A stretch of DNA of 64,000 nucleotides from CAZIGK01 sp964538615 (GTDB lineage Bacteria > Pseudomonadota > Alphaproteobacteria > Rickettsiales > RI-342), in NCBI GenBank assembly GCA_964538615.1, contig CAZIGK010000003.1:88147-152146 (forward strand), given 5' to 3'. Positions 1-9,446 of the stretch are shown piece after piece. How positions within the stretch are numbered: position 1 is the first letter of the stretch; every line of letters begins with the position of its first letter. The notes under the pieces were generated by a model. It was not told the DNA's origin. It saw only the letters and a list, made by a program, of their open reading frames with translations, and did no database searches. The translations under genes were made by a program, and so were the position numbers.

Positions 1-774
1 CTGCCGCACCTGTTCCAGCTCGGCCGGACGGCATTGTTGGGTAATGGTAATCTGGCTGTGCAGATCTTCCGGAATAGCGGCCAGTGCTTTGGGCAGGCTA
101 TCTGAAAAAATACTGGCACCCAGACTGCCGCCTATCACCAGAATACGCAGCGGGCTGCCCGCTTCTGGAGGGGAGTAGGGGAGTTGACCCACAGCACTGA
201 TGGATTCCCGCACGGGATTACCGGTACAAATGACTTTGCTCTGACAGCTTAAAGGAATGCCCGCAGTTTCGCTAAAGCTGGTGGCGATACACTTGGCAAA
301 GCCAGCCAGTTTGCGGTTGGCGCGCCCCATGTGGGCATTTTGTTCATGCAGGACAATGCGCACCCCTGCCTTGGCGGCACCATAGACGGCAGGAAACGAA
401 GGGTAGCCCCCAAAACCGACCATGAGTTTGGGTTCATGTTCCGCACATAGTTTCCGCGCCATACGAATCCCGGACAGAATGACAGGTATCGCCATGAGTT
501 TACACAACAGATTGCCGGAAAGGCTGGCGGCAGGAATGGTGAGAATGGGAATATCCGATTCCCGGAATTGCTGATGAATGGTTTGCAGCTTGAAAAAACG
601 TTTGTCTGTCAGCAGCATGGGCTGCAAGCCATCTTTTTTCAGCTTTTGCGCTAAGGCCAATGCGGGAAACACATGCCCACCCGTGCCGCCTGCCGCCAGA
701 AACACGACCTTACCCGCAGGGGCAACAGCGACATCAGGCGTGGTGGTGGCATCAGACGTGGTGGCAGCATTCAT
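1..774 (-). CDS. murG: MurG, UDP-GlcNAc transferase of lipid II synthesis (3' end outside window)
   Basis: MurG adds GlcNAc to undecaprenyl-PP-MurNAc-pentapeptide at the inner face of the membrane, completing lipid II. The first 258 codons are visible. The N-terminal glycosyltransferase-28 signature GGTGGHVFPA lies at about residues 29-38, followed by a typical GFGGYPSFPA segment, a HEQNA segment and the start of the second Rossmann half (GNPVR, then VIGGSLGA). The ATG at 772-774 gives an unusually long Thr/Ala-rich N-terminus of about 20 residues before the first beta strand, so a later start is possible. It is the last dcw gene seen here and lies 256 bp downstream of ftsW. The open frame runs off the left edge, so the C-terminal UDP-GlcNAc binding part is only partly visible. 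Confidence 0.93.
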   Translation of the reverse strand, partial: MNAATTSDATTTPDVAVAPAGKVVFLAAGGTGGHVFPALALAQKLKKDGLQPMLLTDKRFFKLQTIHQQFRESDIPILTIPAASLSGNLLCKLMAIPVILSGIRMARKLCAEHEPKLMVGFGGYPSFPAVYGAAKAGVRIVLHEQNAHMGRANRKLAGFAKCIATSFSETAGIPLSCQSKVICTGNPVRESISAVGQLPYSPPEAGSPLRILVIGGSLGASIFSDSLPKALAAIPEDLHSQITITQQCRPAELEQVRQ

Positions 775-1030
775 GGCGGGGCGATATCCTTAATAAGCAT
801 CAGTAACATAATGGACGGGTTGGCAAAGTCAATGCTGTACGCAACCCGCGTTTATCTATGCCGTAACGTGGCACAGCTGTACGTTTGATCGTATTGCCAC
901 GAGCTGTTTAATGGCCTGCAAACGACTCTTTTTCTGCGCTTCCGGCTTTCATGTATGCGCCATACATGGAAATGTCCGTTTCTCGACACTGGCCGTTTTC
1001 GAGACATTTTCCCTCTCGTGAGGACCCGAT

Positions 1031-2224
1031 CTAATGGGAGGACGATGTGGCCGGAAAATAGCTCTGCTCATTCGGTTGACGCAGACGCTCCAACCCTTTG
1101 GAGCCGTAGCGTTTGCGCGTTAGTGCCAGCACAAAGCCCATGCCCATGGTCACGGCCAGCGTAGAGGAGCCACCATAACTGATGAGCGGAAGGGTCATAC
1201 CCTTGGTGGGTAGCAAGCCAAGATTAACCCCGATATTAATCATGGATTGCGCGGCAAATTGAATCATCAGGCCGGAAATGGCCAGCATGGTGAATAAATG
1301 GTCCGACCGCATCGCATGTCGCCACCCACGGTAAATGACATAGGAAATGAGTAATAGCAGCGCAATGACCATTACCAGCCCATGTTCTTCTGCGGCGACG
1401 GAAAAAATAAAGTCCGTATGTGCATCCGGCAGGACACGCTTCACCGCGCCCTGACCGCTGCCAACGCCAAACCAGCCACCGTTCTCAAAGGCTTCCAGCG
1501 CCCGGTTCAGTTGGTAATTGCCGCTGGATTCCGGGTTGAGGAAGTCATTAATGCGTTTGGCGACATGAGGAAAAATCATATAGCCAGCTATCAGTCCACC
1601 AATGCCGAAAAATACCAGCGCACCCACCCACACCAGTGGCAAGCCTGCCAGAAAAAACTGCCCGGCCCAGATGAGCGTGAGGGTAATGGTCATCCCCATA
1701 TCCGGTTGCAGAAGGAGTAGGATGGAAAACAGGGCGAACAGCCCACCTGACCACCAATGGCCGGGGAATGTACGTTGTTCATAGCGTTTGGCAAACAACC
1801 ATGCGGCCACGATAGCGAAGAGAGGTTTCAAAAACTCCGACGGCTGAATGGACATGCCGATGGGCAGGTTGATCCAGCGTTTGGCGCCTTTCACCTCCAT
1901 GCCAAAAAACAGCACCAGCACCATGAGCAATGCACAAATGGCAAGACCGGCAAAGGCGGTCAGGCGGATTTGCGGTGGGGTGAGGAAGGAAAGACCCAGC
2001 ATCAGACACAAGCCAACGGCCAGATAGCCTGCCTGACGGATGATAAAGTGATCCGGCGCGACGTTGATACGTTCTGCCACGGGGGGGCTGCCCGCCATGA
2101 CCAGTACAAAGCCGATGGCCATGAGTGCCAAAACACTCAGAAGAAGTGATTTATCAATGGTTTGCCACCATTTTGCCAGCGGTGAGCGGCTGCGACGGTC
2201 AATGGCCATGCGCGGCCTCCGCAT
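1031..2224 (-). CDS. ftsW: FtsW, SEDS-family septal peptidoglycan polymerase
   Basis: This is a 397-residue polytopic membrane protein of the SEDS family, the lipid II polymerase that works with the class B PBP FtsI at the division septum. It shows about ten hydrophobic segments and family signatures: KGAKRW followed by QPSEFLK, LLLQPDMGMT, and near the C-terminus GLLPTKGMTLPLISYGGSS. The annotated ATG overlaps the end of murD by 26 nt. An internal ATG at 2209 (MAIDRRSR) shortens the overlap to 11 nt and is equally credible. Its position directly after murD and before murG is the normal dcw order, which favours FtsW over the elongation paralogue RodA. Confidence 0.95.
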   Translation of the reverse strand: MRRPRMAIDRRSRSPLAKWWQTIDKSLLLSVLALMAIGFVLVMAGSPPVAERINVAPDHFIIRQAGYLAVGLCLMLGLSFLTPPQIRLTAFAGLAICALLMVLVLFFGMEVKGAKRWINLPIGMSIQPSEFLKPLFAIVAAWLFAKRYEQRTFPGHWWSGGLFALFSILLLLQPDMGMTITLTLIWAGQFFLAGLPLVWVGALVFFGIGGLIAGYMIFPHVAKRINDFLNPESSGNYQLNRALEAFENGGWFGVGSGQGAVKRVLPDAHTDFIFSVAAEEHGLVMVIALLLLISYVIYRGWRHAMRSDHLFTMLAISGLMIQFAAQSMINIGVNLGLLPTKGMTLPLISYGGSSTLAVTMGMGFVLALTRKRYGSKGLERLRQPNEQSYFPATSSSH

Positions 2225-3608
2225 GGTTCAGACGGGCGGCATAGGTTCGTGCTAACTGCCGGAAGGCATCACCCCGTGCTTCAAAATGCGGCCATTGATC
2301 AAAGGAGGCGCAGGCGGGGGAGAGCAAAATGACCGCAGGCTGCCCGCTGGCGGCGGCATCCGCTACGGCATGGGCGAAAGCGGTTTGCATGTCGTCAACC
2401 AGCATATATGGCTGTTGTTGAAGCTGTAGCCAGTCTGCAAACCGTTGTTTGGAGGCTCCAAATACATAGGTTTTGACAAGACGTGGCAGGTAGGGGTTCA
2501 GCAGGTTCAGGTCATCATCCTTCCCTTTGCCGCCCGCCAGCCAGTAAATATGGTCAAAACTACCAAGGGCACGCTGGGCAGCATCGACATTGGTGGCTTT
2601 GCTATCATTGATGAACAGCAGGGTATCGGTCTGAGCCACTTGTTCCATGCGATGGGCAAGACCACCGAACGACAGCAGGCCAGCCTGAAGAACCGCTGCC
2701 GGAAGTTGGGTGTGAAAGAACGCAACGGCCAGAGCCGCCGCTGCATTTTGCGCATTATGCAGGCCGCGCAGACTTGCGCTTTCTGCAAAATAGAAGCGAT
2801 GGGCTGTGCCTGCGGCATCCAGCAAGGTGCACTGGCCGGGTTGATAATATACGGTATCCGGCGTGGTGGTGGCCTGTTGGGTCAGACGAATGACACGCGG
2901 TGCAGACGGACGTGCCGCCAGTTGCGCTGCCATGGTGGCGGAATACGAGTCATCGACCCCTATCACGGCGATATTCTGCGCGGTCATCAGGTCAAAAATA
3001 TGGGCTTTGGCAGCGATATAGCCTTCCATGCTGCCATGCCGATCCAGATGATCCGGGGAGATATTCAGCCAGATAGCGGCCTGACAATGGAGGCTGGAGA
3101 CTAAATCCAGTTGATAGGAGGAGAGTTCCAGCACATAGGTGCCATCCGACTGCAAAGCGGGCAGAGCCAGTGCGGGAATGCCAAAATTACCGCCAATTGC
3201 CGCGTTCCGGCCTGCCTGTTGTAGCAGGTGATGTAGCAGCGCGGTGGTGGTGGATTTGCCGTTGGTACCAGTAATGCCATAGTAACAGGCATCGGGTTGA
3301 TGCTGGCAGAGCAGATCCACATCGCACAGGATGGGCGTGCCTGCGACCTGTGCTGCCACCACCGCCGGATGCGGCACAGGGTGGGTGAAGGGCACGCCGG
3401 GGCTTAAGACCATCGCGTCCAGATGTTTCCAGGGAATATCATTCAGGCTTGCCACTGCTTGCGGGCAGGCGGCACGGGCCGAGGGATTGTCATCCCAGAC
3501 GTAGGGGGTGGCTCCGGCGGCAAGCAGGGCATGCAGGCTGGCGTGCCCCACCTTGCCAAGACCCACCACGGCATAGGTTTTACCAGCACATTGCGAAAGC
3601 GAAATCAT
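2199..3608 (-). CDS. murD: MurD, UDP-MurNAc-L-Ala D-glutamate ligase
   Basis: MurD is a cytoplasmic ATP-dependent ligase that adds D-Glu to UDP-MurNAc-L-alanine. The product has 469 residues. The N-terminal nucleotide-binding fold begins with VVGLGKVG (the usual VxGxGxSG type). The Mur-ligase P-loop GITGTNGKST is near residues 113-122. A conserved LELSSYQLD and a NISPDHLDRH segment follow, then NDSKATN in the C-terminal half, all characteristic of MurD rather than the other Mur ligases. It begins 10 nt after mraY and overlaps ftsW, so translational coupling within one operon is likely. Confidence 0.96.
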   Translation of the reverse strand: MISLSQCAGKTYAVVGLGKVGHASLHALLAAGATPYVWDDNPSARAACPQAVASLNDIPWKHLDAMVLSPGVPFTHPVPHPAVVAAQVAGTPILCDVDLLCQHQPDACYYGITGTNGKSTTTALLHHLLQQAGRNAAIGGNFGIPALALPALQSDGTYVLELSSYQLDLVSSLHCQAAIWLNISPDHLDRHGSMEGYIAAKAHIFDLMTAQNIAVIGVDDSYSATMAAQLAARPSAPRVIRLTQQATTTPDTVYYQPGQCTLLDAAGTAHRFYFAESASLRGLHNAQNAAAALAVAFFHTQLPAAVLQAGLLSFGGLAHRMEQVAQTDTLLFINDSKATNVDAAQRALGSFDHIYWLAGGKGKDDDLNLLNPYLPRLVKTYVFGASKQRFADWLQLQQQPYMLVDDMQTAFAHAVADAAASGQPAVILLSPACASFDQWPHFEARGDAFRQLARTYAARLNHAEAAHGH

Positions 3609-3618
3609 CAGGAGATAC

Positions 3619-4707
3619 CTAGCGAATTTTTAAGGTCGAGAGGCCAATCAGGGCGAAAATGAGCGCAATAATCCAGAAACGGATGACAATGGTAGGTTCC
3701 TGCCAGCCTTTTTTCTCGAAATGATGGTGAATGGGCGCCATGCGTAAAATGCGCTTACCGGTCATTTTGTACGAGGCGACCTGAAGCATGACCGAGACGG
3801 CTTCCATGACAAACACACCGCCGATGATGGCGAGTACCAACTCATGTTTGGTAATGACCGCAATAATGCCCAGCATGCCACCAAATGCCAGCGAACCAGT
3901 ATCCCCCATGAACACCATGGCGGGTGGCGCGTTGAACCACAAAAAGCCGAGGCAGGCACCAATGACAGCAGCGCAGAGGACGGTGAGTTCTCCCGCACCG
4001 GGGATACCATGGATTTGCAGATAATCCGCAAAGACAGCATTGCCGACCAGATAGGCAATCAGGGCGTAGCAAGCGCTGGCGATCATGATGGGAACGGAGG
4101 CGAGACCATCCAGCCCATCGGTCAGGTTGACGGCATTGGACGCGCCGACCACGACCAGCATGCCAAAGGGAATGAACATCCACCCGAAATCCAGCAGCAA
4201 TTCTTTGAAAAAGGGTACCGCCAGATGGTTGGTGTAATGGGTGGGCATGGTCAGTTCAGCGGCGGTGACGGCGGCGGCGGCCAGCAACAACTGTCCCAGC
4301 AGTTTCTTTTTACCGGAAAGACCTTTGGGGTTTTGTTTGGTGATTTTTAAGTAGTCATCCAGAAAACCCAGCAGACCATAGCCCAGTGTCACGCCCAGCA
4401 CAATCCAGACATAGGCATTATCCAGTCGAGCCCATAGCAGCGTGGAGAGCGTGACGGCCAGCAGCATCATGATACCGCCCATGGTGGGGGTGCCTTTTTT
4501 GGTCAGCAAATGGCTCTCCGGCCCATCGGAGCGAATGGGTTGCCCTTTGCCCTGCTTGACTTTCAGCCAGCGGATGAGTCTTGGCCCCAGGCAAAAACTG
4601 AACAACAGGGCGGTCAATACCGCACCACCACTGCGAAAGGTGAGATATTGGAACAGGTTGAACATCGTGTAATCGGATGCCAGAGGAAACAGCAAATGGT
4701 ACAGCAT
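3619..4707 (-). CDS. mraY: MraY, phospho-MurNAc-pentapeptide translocase
   Basis: MraY transfers phospho-MurNAc-pentapeptide to undecaprenyl phosphate, forming lipid I in the inner membrane. The 362-residue protein has about ten transmembrane segments. Family motifs are clear: KKGTPTMGGI in the first third, GFLDDYLK (the aspartate-rich Mg-binding motif), NAVNLTDGLDGLA, MGDTGSLA and the C-terminal PIHHHFEKKGW. The length matches the family (about 360). It lies 7 nt after murF and 10 nt before murD, so the genes are certainly cotranscribed. Confidence 0.97.
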   Translation of the reverse strand: MLYHLLFPLASDYTMFNLFQYLTFRSGGAVLTALLFSFCLGPRLIRWLKVKQGKGQPIRSDGPESHLLTKKGTPTMGGIMMLLAVTLSTLLWARLDNAYVWIVLGVTLGYGLLGFLDDYLKITKQNPKGLSGKKKLLGQLLLAAAAVTAAELTMPTHYTNHLAVPFFKELLLDFGWMFIPFGMLVVVGASNAVNLTDGLDGLASVPIMIASACYALIAYLVGNAVFADYLQIHGIPGAGELTVLCAAVIGACLGFLWFNAPPAMVFMGDTGSLAFGGMLGIIAVITKHELVLAIIGGVFVMEAVSVMLQVASYKMTGKRILRMAPIHHHFEKKGWQEPTIVIRFWIIALIFALIGLSTLKIR

Positions 4708-4714
4708 GAGGGGG

Positions 4715-6115
4715 TCAACCTGCTTTGCGGGTGAAAAGGGGGTGTAACAGATCCGGCAGTTGGTAAAGCTTGCTGCCGTGAGAGCCTTTCAATAGCACGC
4801 AATCACCGTCCTGCAAAGTTGCATGCAGGTAGGTGGCGGCTTCTTGCAGGGTTGCACAGTGGGTGGCGGCAAGCGTGGGGGGCAGTGCGCGGTGTAAATG
4901 TTGCATCAGCGTGCCAATGGTTACCACGGCATCGCAGGTGAGTAAATCCGGGTGGCGAGCCAGTGCTGCATGCAGGTGAGGGGCTTGTTCTCCCAGTTCC
5001 AGCATATCGCCCAGTACGGCAATGTGACGGGTGCCATTCCGTAAGCGGAATGCAGAAAAAGCCGCCTGCATGGAGATAGGGCTGGCGTTGTAGGCATCGT
5101 GAATGAGGGTGATGTGGCGTTGACCATCTTCCAGTTGCAGCAGGTTGCCACGGCCATCGCTCATGCGGGTGCGACTGAGGGCATCCGCTGCACGGGCGAC
5201 ATCTTCCCCGCAGGCGGCCACGGCTGCCAGTACCGCACAGGCATTGATGGCAAAATGGGCTCCCGGTTGCGGCAGGTGGAACGTGAGCTGGTGGTTGTTG
5301 ACCACGGCGGTGGCCATGCTGTCCTGACCGTTGCTTTGGTAGGCCAGTAAGTGGCTGTCTGCTCTGGGGGCTTGCCCAAATTGCATCAGATGCGCAGCGC
5401 CGGCACGCAGGGCACTATCATGAAGTTGCTGAAAATAGGGGCTGTCTGCCGGAAGAATGGCGTGGCCTCCGGCCTCCAGGCCTTCAAAAATTTCCGCTTT
5501 CGCATCTGCAATGGCTTCGACAGAGGGAAAAAACTCCAAATGCACAGCCGCAACGGCGGTAATAATGGCTACATGTGGGCGAGCCTGCCGGGTCAGGGCA
5601 GCAATTTCTCCGGCGTGGTTCATGCCCATTTCGATGATGGCGAAGTCGGCATTTTGCGGCAGACGGGCAAGGGTGAGCGGCACGCCATAATGATTGTTCA
5701 GGTTACCCTGCGTGGCATGTGTCAGTCCCGCAGTGGTGAACGCCTGTGCCAGCATTTCTTTGGTGCTGGTCTTGCCGACACTGCCGGTAATACCAATCAC
5801 TTTACCCCGAAAGCGTGCCCGCGCTGCGCGCCCCAGATCTTCCAGTGCGCGGGTGGTATTGTGCACTTGTATCAGAGGGGCATCCGCTGGCAGACCTTCC
5901 GGTAGGGTGCTGACGACCGCGGCGGCGGCACCGTTGGCCAGTGCGTTGGCGACATAGTGGTGACCATTCTGTTGTTCCCCCACAAGGGCAATGAACAGGT
6001 CACCGGGTTGTAAGCTGCGGCTATCGATGGAAATGCCATGCGCCTGCCAGTCTTGATGGCCGGACAGGGTGCCAGAGGTGGCGGCGGCGGCTTGGGATGC
6101 AGTCCAGAGGGTCAT
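4715..6115 (-). CDS. murF: MurF, UDP-MurNAc-tripeptide D-Ala-D-Ala ligase
   Basis: MurF adds D-Ala-D-Ala to the UDP-MurNAc-tripeptide using ATP in the cytoplasm. The 466-residue product shows an N-terminal substrate domain (ISIDSRSLQPGDLFIAL), the P-loop GITGSVGKTSTKEM near residues 109-122, NLNNHYGVPLTL, IIEMGMNHAGEI, and in the C-terminal domain DAYNASPISM and VLGDMLELG. These are MurF hallmarks. The start follows the murE stop by a single base (overlapping TGAC ATG arrangement), so coupled translation is expected. The C-terminus is His/Ala-rich but within normal length. Confidence 0.96.
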   Translation of the reverse strand: MTLWTASQAAAATSGTLSGHQDWQAHGISIDSRSLQPGDLFIALVGEQQNGHHYVANALANGAAAAVVSTLPEGLPADAPLIQVHNTTRALEDLGRAARARFRGKVIGITGSVGKTSTKEMLAQAFTTAGLTHATQGNLNNHYGVPLTLARLPQNADFAIIEMGMNHAGEIAALTRQARPHVAIITAVAAVHLEFFPSVEAIADAKAEIFEGLEAGGHAILPADSPYFQQLHDSALRAGAAHLMQFGQAPRADSHLLAYQSNGQDSMATAVVNNHQLTFHLPQPGAHFAINACAVLAAVAACGEDVARAADALSRTRMSDGRGNLLQLEDGQRHITLIHDAYNASPISMQAAFSAFRLRNGTRHIAVLGDMLELGEQAPHLHAALARHPDLLTCDAVVTIGTLMQHLHRALPPTLAATHCATLQEAATYLHATLQDGDCVLLKGSHGSKLYQLPDLLHPLFTRKAG

Positions 6116-6116
6116 G

Positions 6117-7667
6117 TCAGGCTACCTCATGTTGGGAAGAAGCGGGGTCAGTGGCAAGCAATGCGCGAACAATGTTCCGTTCATGGAATGGATGATGTAT
6201 CGTGCCAATCGTTTGCGTGGTTTCATGACCCTTACCGGCAAACACCACGACATCTCCATCCTGCGCATGCTGTAGGGCATAGGCTATGGCCTGCCTGCGT
6301 CCGGCAACGGCTTCCACGCGAGCCGTGGCTTGTTGCATACCGGCCAGAATCTCCTCCCGGATGGTCGCGGCATCTTCCGTGCGGGGGTTGTCATCCGTGA
6401 CGATGGCGATATCCGCACCGTTTCCGGCGGCGCGCCCCATCTCCGGGCGTTTGCCCTTGTCGCGGTCGCCTCCGCAACCGAACACCACCCACAACCGCCC
6501 CAGACAATGCGGACGGGCGGCCTTGAGCAGGTTTTCCAGTGCGGAGGGAGTATGGGCATAATCCACCAGCGCGGCGGCACCGTTACGGGTGGTGCCCATC
6601 ATTTCCATGCGACCGGGAACCGATTGCACCTGGGGCAACAGGGAGGGCAGCAACGCGGCATCTACCCCGGTGAGGGTTGCCATGCCCATGGCAGCACAGA
6701 GATTATATAACTGAAAACCACCGAACAAAGGCAGGGACAGTTGCCATCGCTGTCCAAACGCCTGTAATTCTGCCGCCTGACCGGTGGGCAGAGGCGTGTT
6801 ATGCAGAATGCGAATATCGGCTTTTTCATCGCGGCCATAGGTGAGGGTGCGCACGCCGCGCTGGGTGCAGCGTTGCAACAGCATCTCTGCACGTGCGTCA
6901 TCGCGGTTGATGACTGCCGTGCCTTGCGCAGAAAGCACATCGGTAAACAAGCGCGCCTTGGCCTGAAAATAGGCATCCATGGTACCGTGATAGTCCAAAT
7001 GATCGCGGCTGAGGTTGGTGTAGGCGGCGGTGGAGATGTGCAGACCCGCCAGCCGCTGCTGATCCAGCCCGTGGCTGGAAGCTTCCATCGCCACATGCGT
7101 AATACCGGCATGTGCCAGTTGGTGCAGGCAACGGTGCAGCGCCAGATTGCCGGGGGTAGTATTGCCCAGATCTATGCGCAGGTTTTCCGGCACGGCAGTA
7201 CCTTCCACCCCCACAGTGCCGAGGGATGCGGCTGGCAGCCCGGCTCCTTCCCAGAGTTGGCGGGTGAAATGCACCGTGGAGCTTTTGCCGTCTGTTCCGG
7301 TGACCGCGACCACCGCTGCTGGCTGCGGTTGGAAGAAGCGCGCAGCCATGGTTCCGGCGGCGGCACGAAGATCTGGGCTATGCAAAAAAGTGACATCAGG
7401 GTGAGCGGAAGCCAACGCCTGTAATGGGGTGATGTGGCGACTATCCGCCAGCAGGGCGATGGCACCGGCAGCAATGGCTTTTTCCGCAAAATCTAACCCC
7501 GGTTTTTGGGTGCCATCCTGCGCGATGAACAGACAGCCGGGGCTGGCTTGTCGCGAATCATCGGTGAGATTGGTGATGGGGAGAGAAGGAAGCGGGCGAT
7601 TGGCCTGCACCGCAGTGACGGGCAGGTGGGCGGTTAAACTGGAGAGCGTGCGAGCCGGGTTATTCAC
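6117..7667 (-). CDS. murE: MurE, UDP-MurNAc-dipeptide meso-diaminopimelate ligase
   Basis: MurE adds the third residue to the stem peptide in the cytoplasm. The 516-residue product has the P-loop VTGTDGKSST, the NLSRDHLDYHGTMD segment, VDYAHTPSALENLL, and FGCGGDRDKGKRPEMG near the C-terminal domain. The DNPRTED motif is the version found in enzymes specific for meso-diaminopimelate, so the wall is expected to be DAP type, as usual for Gram-negative bacteria. The start overlaps the end of ftsI by 8 nt. Confidence 0.96.
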   Translation of the reverse strand: MNNPARTLSSLTAHLPVTAVQANRPLPSLPITNLTDDSRQASPGCLFIAQDGTQKPGLDFAEKAIAAGAIALLADSRHITPLQALASAHPDVTFLHSPDLRAAAGTMAARFFQPQPAAVVAVTGTDGKSSTVHFTRQLWEGAGLPAASLGTVGVEGTAVPENLRIDLGNTTPGNLALHRCLHQLAHAGITHVAMEASSHGLDQQRLAGLHISTAAYTNLSRDHLDYHGTMDAYFQAKARLFTDVLSAQGTAVINRDDARAEMLLQRCTQRGVRTLTYGRDEKADIRILHNTPLPTGQAAELQAFGQRWQLSLPLFGGFQLYNLCAAMGMATLTGVDAALLPSLLPQVQSVPGRMEMMGTTRNGAAALVDYAHTPSALENLLKAARPHCLGRLWVVFGCGGDRDKGKRPEMGRAAGNGADIAIVTDDNPRTEDAATIREEILAGMQQATARVEAVAGRRQAIAYALQHAQDGDVVVFAGKGHETTQTIGTIHHPFHERNIVRALLATDPASSQHEVA

Positions 7668-9441
7668 GTTGGGTGCCTATGTGTGCGGAAGGGTTTTCTT
7701 CCTCTGTAGCTTCATCGTAGATGGGTTGCAAGCCCAGCATGGGGCCAACACGCGCAATGATGCGGCCAGCGGTCGGCACGGCATTCCATCCGGCAGTGGC
7801 AAAGCCGTAGGTTTTTTTGGTGGGTTTCGGTTCATCCAGCATCACCAGCATGACATATTGCGGATCCTGAATGGGGAAGGCGGCGGCAAAGGAGGTGCGC
7901 AGTGATTTTCGGTCATAGCGGCCTTTGACAACTTTTTCTGCGGTTCCTGTTTTTCCGCCTACGGCATAGCCTTTGATATTGGCGGTTTTAGCGGTGCCTT
8001 CTGCCACAGTGGTACGAAGCAGAAGCCGCATATTTTGAATGGTTTGTGGGCTGACCACGGCATCTCGCAGGTTTTCCGAAGGGTGTGCCTGTTCCCGGTG
8101 AAGCAGCGTCAGGGGTTGAACGCGACCGTCTGATACCAGTGCATCCATGGCGCGAATGAGGTGCAGCGGCGTGACAGACATCCCATGGCCAAACGAAATA
8201 GTGAGGGATTGAATCTCTTTCCACTGTTTGGGGTAGAGCGGGTAGCCACGTTCGGAAAGTTCGACCTCCTGCACGGGTTCAAACATGCCCATTTGCCGCA
8301 GGAAATCTTTTTGCAGATCCATACCAACACGGCTGACGATTTTCACGGTGCCGATGTTGGAGGAGTGGGTAAACACTTCTAAACCGGACAGGGGACGCTT
8401 TTCCGGGTGGCTGTCGTGGATGACATGGCGGGCATAGTGAATGGGCTTGCTGACATCGAACATTTCGTCCAGCCGGATTTTTTGATGCTGCAACGCCATG
8501 GCGAAGGTGAACATTTTGAAGGTAGAACCCATTTCAAACGTGCCCAGACTGGCGCGGTTGAAACGTGCATCATCGCTGGCTTCCGCCGGATGGTGGGGGT
8601 CAAAATCCGGCAGGCTGACCATGGAAAGCAATTCACCGCTTTTTGCATCCATCAACAGGCCAACGGCGGCTTTGGCACGAAAGGTCTCCATGGCCTGTGT
8701 CAGTTCATCATGCATGACGTATTGGGCGCGCATATCCAGCGATGTGACAAAAGGTTGCTGGTTTTTGGGGTCGGTAATCGCGGCTTCCATGGCACGTTCC
8801 AGCCCGCCTGCGCCTTTATTGTCAATGTTCACAAAGCCAAGCGCGTGCGAGAACAGGCGTCCATGCGGGTAGATGCGCTGTTCTTCCCGCTCGAAGGAAA
8901 CGCCGGGTATACCCAGCATGTTCACTTCATATTGTTCCTGCGGCGTGATGTTGCGCTTAATCCAGGCGAAGCGGCCTTTACCGGTTAAGCTTTTGACCAG
9001 TGCGGCGTGGGAGAGTTCCGGAAAGACGGTACGTAACTGGGTGGCGGCCTGAGTGGCGTCTGGTATCAGGCTGGGATCCGCAAAGACGGAGGATGTACTG
9101 AGGTTGGTTGCCAGCAATATTCCGTTGCGATCCACCACATCGGCTCGGTGGAAGCGCGTAACCACCTGTCGGGGTTTGACTTCAAAAGTGCGGCCACTTT
9201 CTTCCAGATTGGCCAGTGACATATCGGCCATGCGAAAGGCGAAAGCGGCCAGCACCATGGCATAGGCGGCAGCGGCAAATTTCAGGCGGCTACGGCAGGT
9301 ATATACCGCCTCTTCCATGGGGTTTGCCACCCGTGTAAAGCGTACCCCGGCTGGCGGCATGGAGGCAATACCGCCATGGGCGGTGGGCGCTTTGGCAGGG
9401 GTATGGGCGTGATCGCCCATCAGATCCAGCAGCGTGGTCAT
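7660..9441 (-). CDS. ftsI: FtsI (PBP3), septal peptidoglycan transpeptidase
   Basis: This is a class B penicillin-binding protein that cross-links septal peptidoglycan in the periplasm and partners FtsW. The 593-residue product has a cytoplasmic N-terminus, a single transmembrane anchor at about residues 52-72, the dimerisation-domain start DVVDRNGILLA, and the three transpeptidase motifs: STFK with nucleophile Ser306, SSN at 360-362, and KTGT at 497-500. The N-terminal cytoplasmic tail of about 50 residues is longer than in E. coli. It follows ftsL by 5 nt and overlaps murE. Confidence 0.96.
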   Translation of the reverse strand: MTTLLDLMGDHAHTPAKAPTAHGGIASMPPAGVRFTRVANPMEEAVYTCRSRLKFAAAAYAMVLAAFAFRMADMSLANLEESGRTFEVKPRQVVTRFHRADVVDRNGILLATNLSTSSVFADPSLIPDATQAATQLRTVFPELSHAALVKSLTGKGRFAWIKRNITPQEQYEVNMLGIPGVSFEREEQRIYPHGRLFSHALGFVNIDNKGAGGLERAMEAAITDPKNQQPFVTSLDMRAQYVMHDELTQAMETFRAKAAVGLLMDAKSGELLSMVSLPDFDPHHPAEASDDARFNRASLGTFEMGSTFKMFTFAMALQHQKIRLDEMFDVSKPIHYARHVIHDSHPEKRPLSGLEVFTHSSNIGTVKIVSRVGMDLQKDFLRQMGMFEPVQEVELSERGYPLYPKQWKEIQSLTISFGHGMSVTPLHLIRAMDALVSDGRVQPLTLLHREQAHPSENLRDAVVSPQTIQNMRLLLRTTVAEGTAKTANIKGYAVGGKTGTAEKVVKGRYDRKSLRTSFAAAFPIQDPQYVMLVMLDEPKPTKKTYGFATAGWNAVPTAGRIIARVGPMLGLQPIYDEATEEENPSAHIGTQRE

Positions 9442-9446
9442 AGAGG

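Noticed and set aside
852..1007. 51-codon basic frame between ftsW and murG on the minus strand
   Set aside because: An AGAGGG-like site precedes it, but it lies in the repeated intergenic element and has no conserved look. Kept only as part of the element finding.
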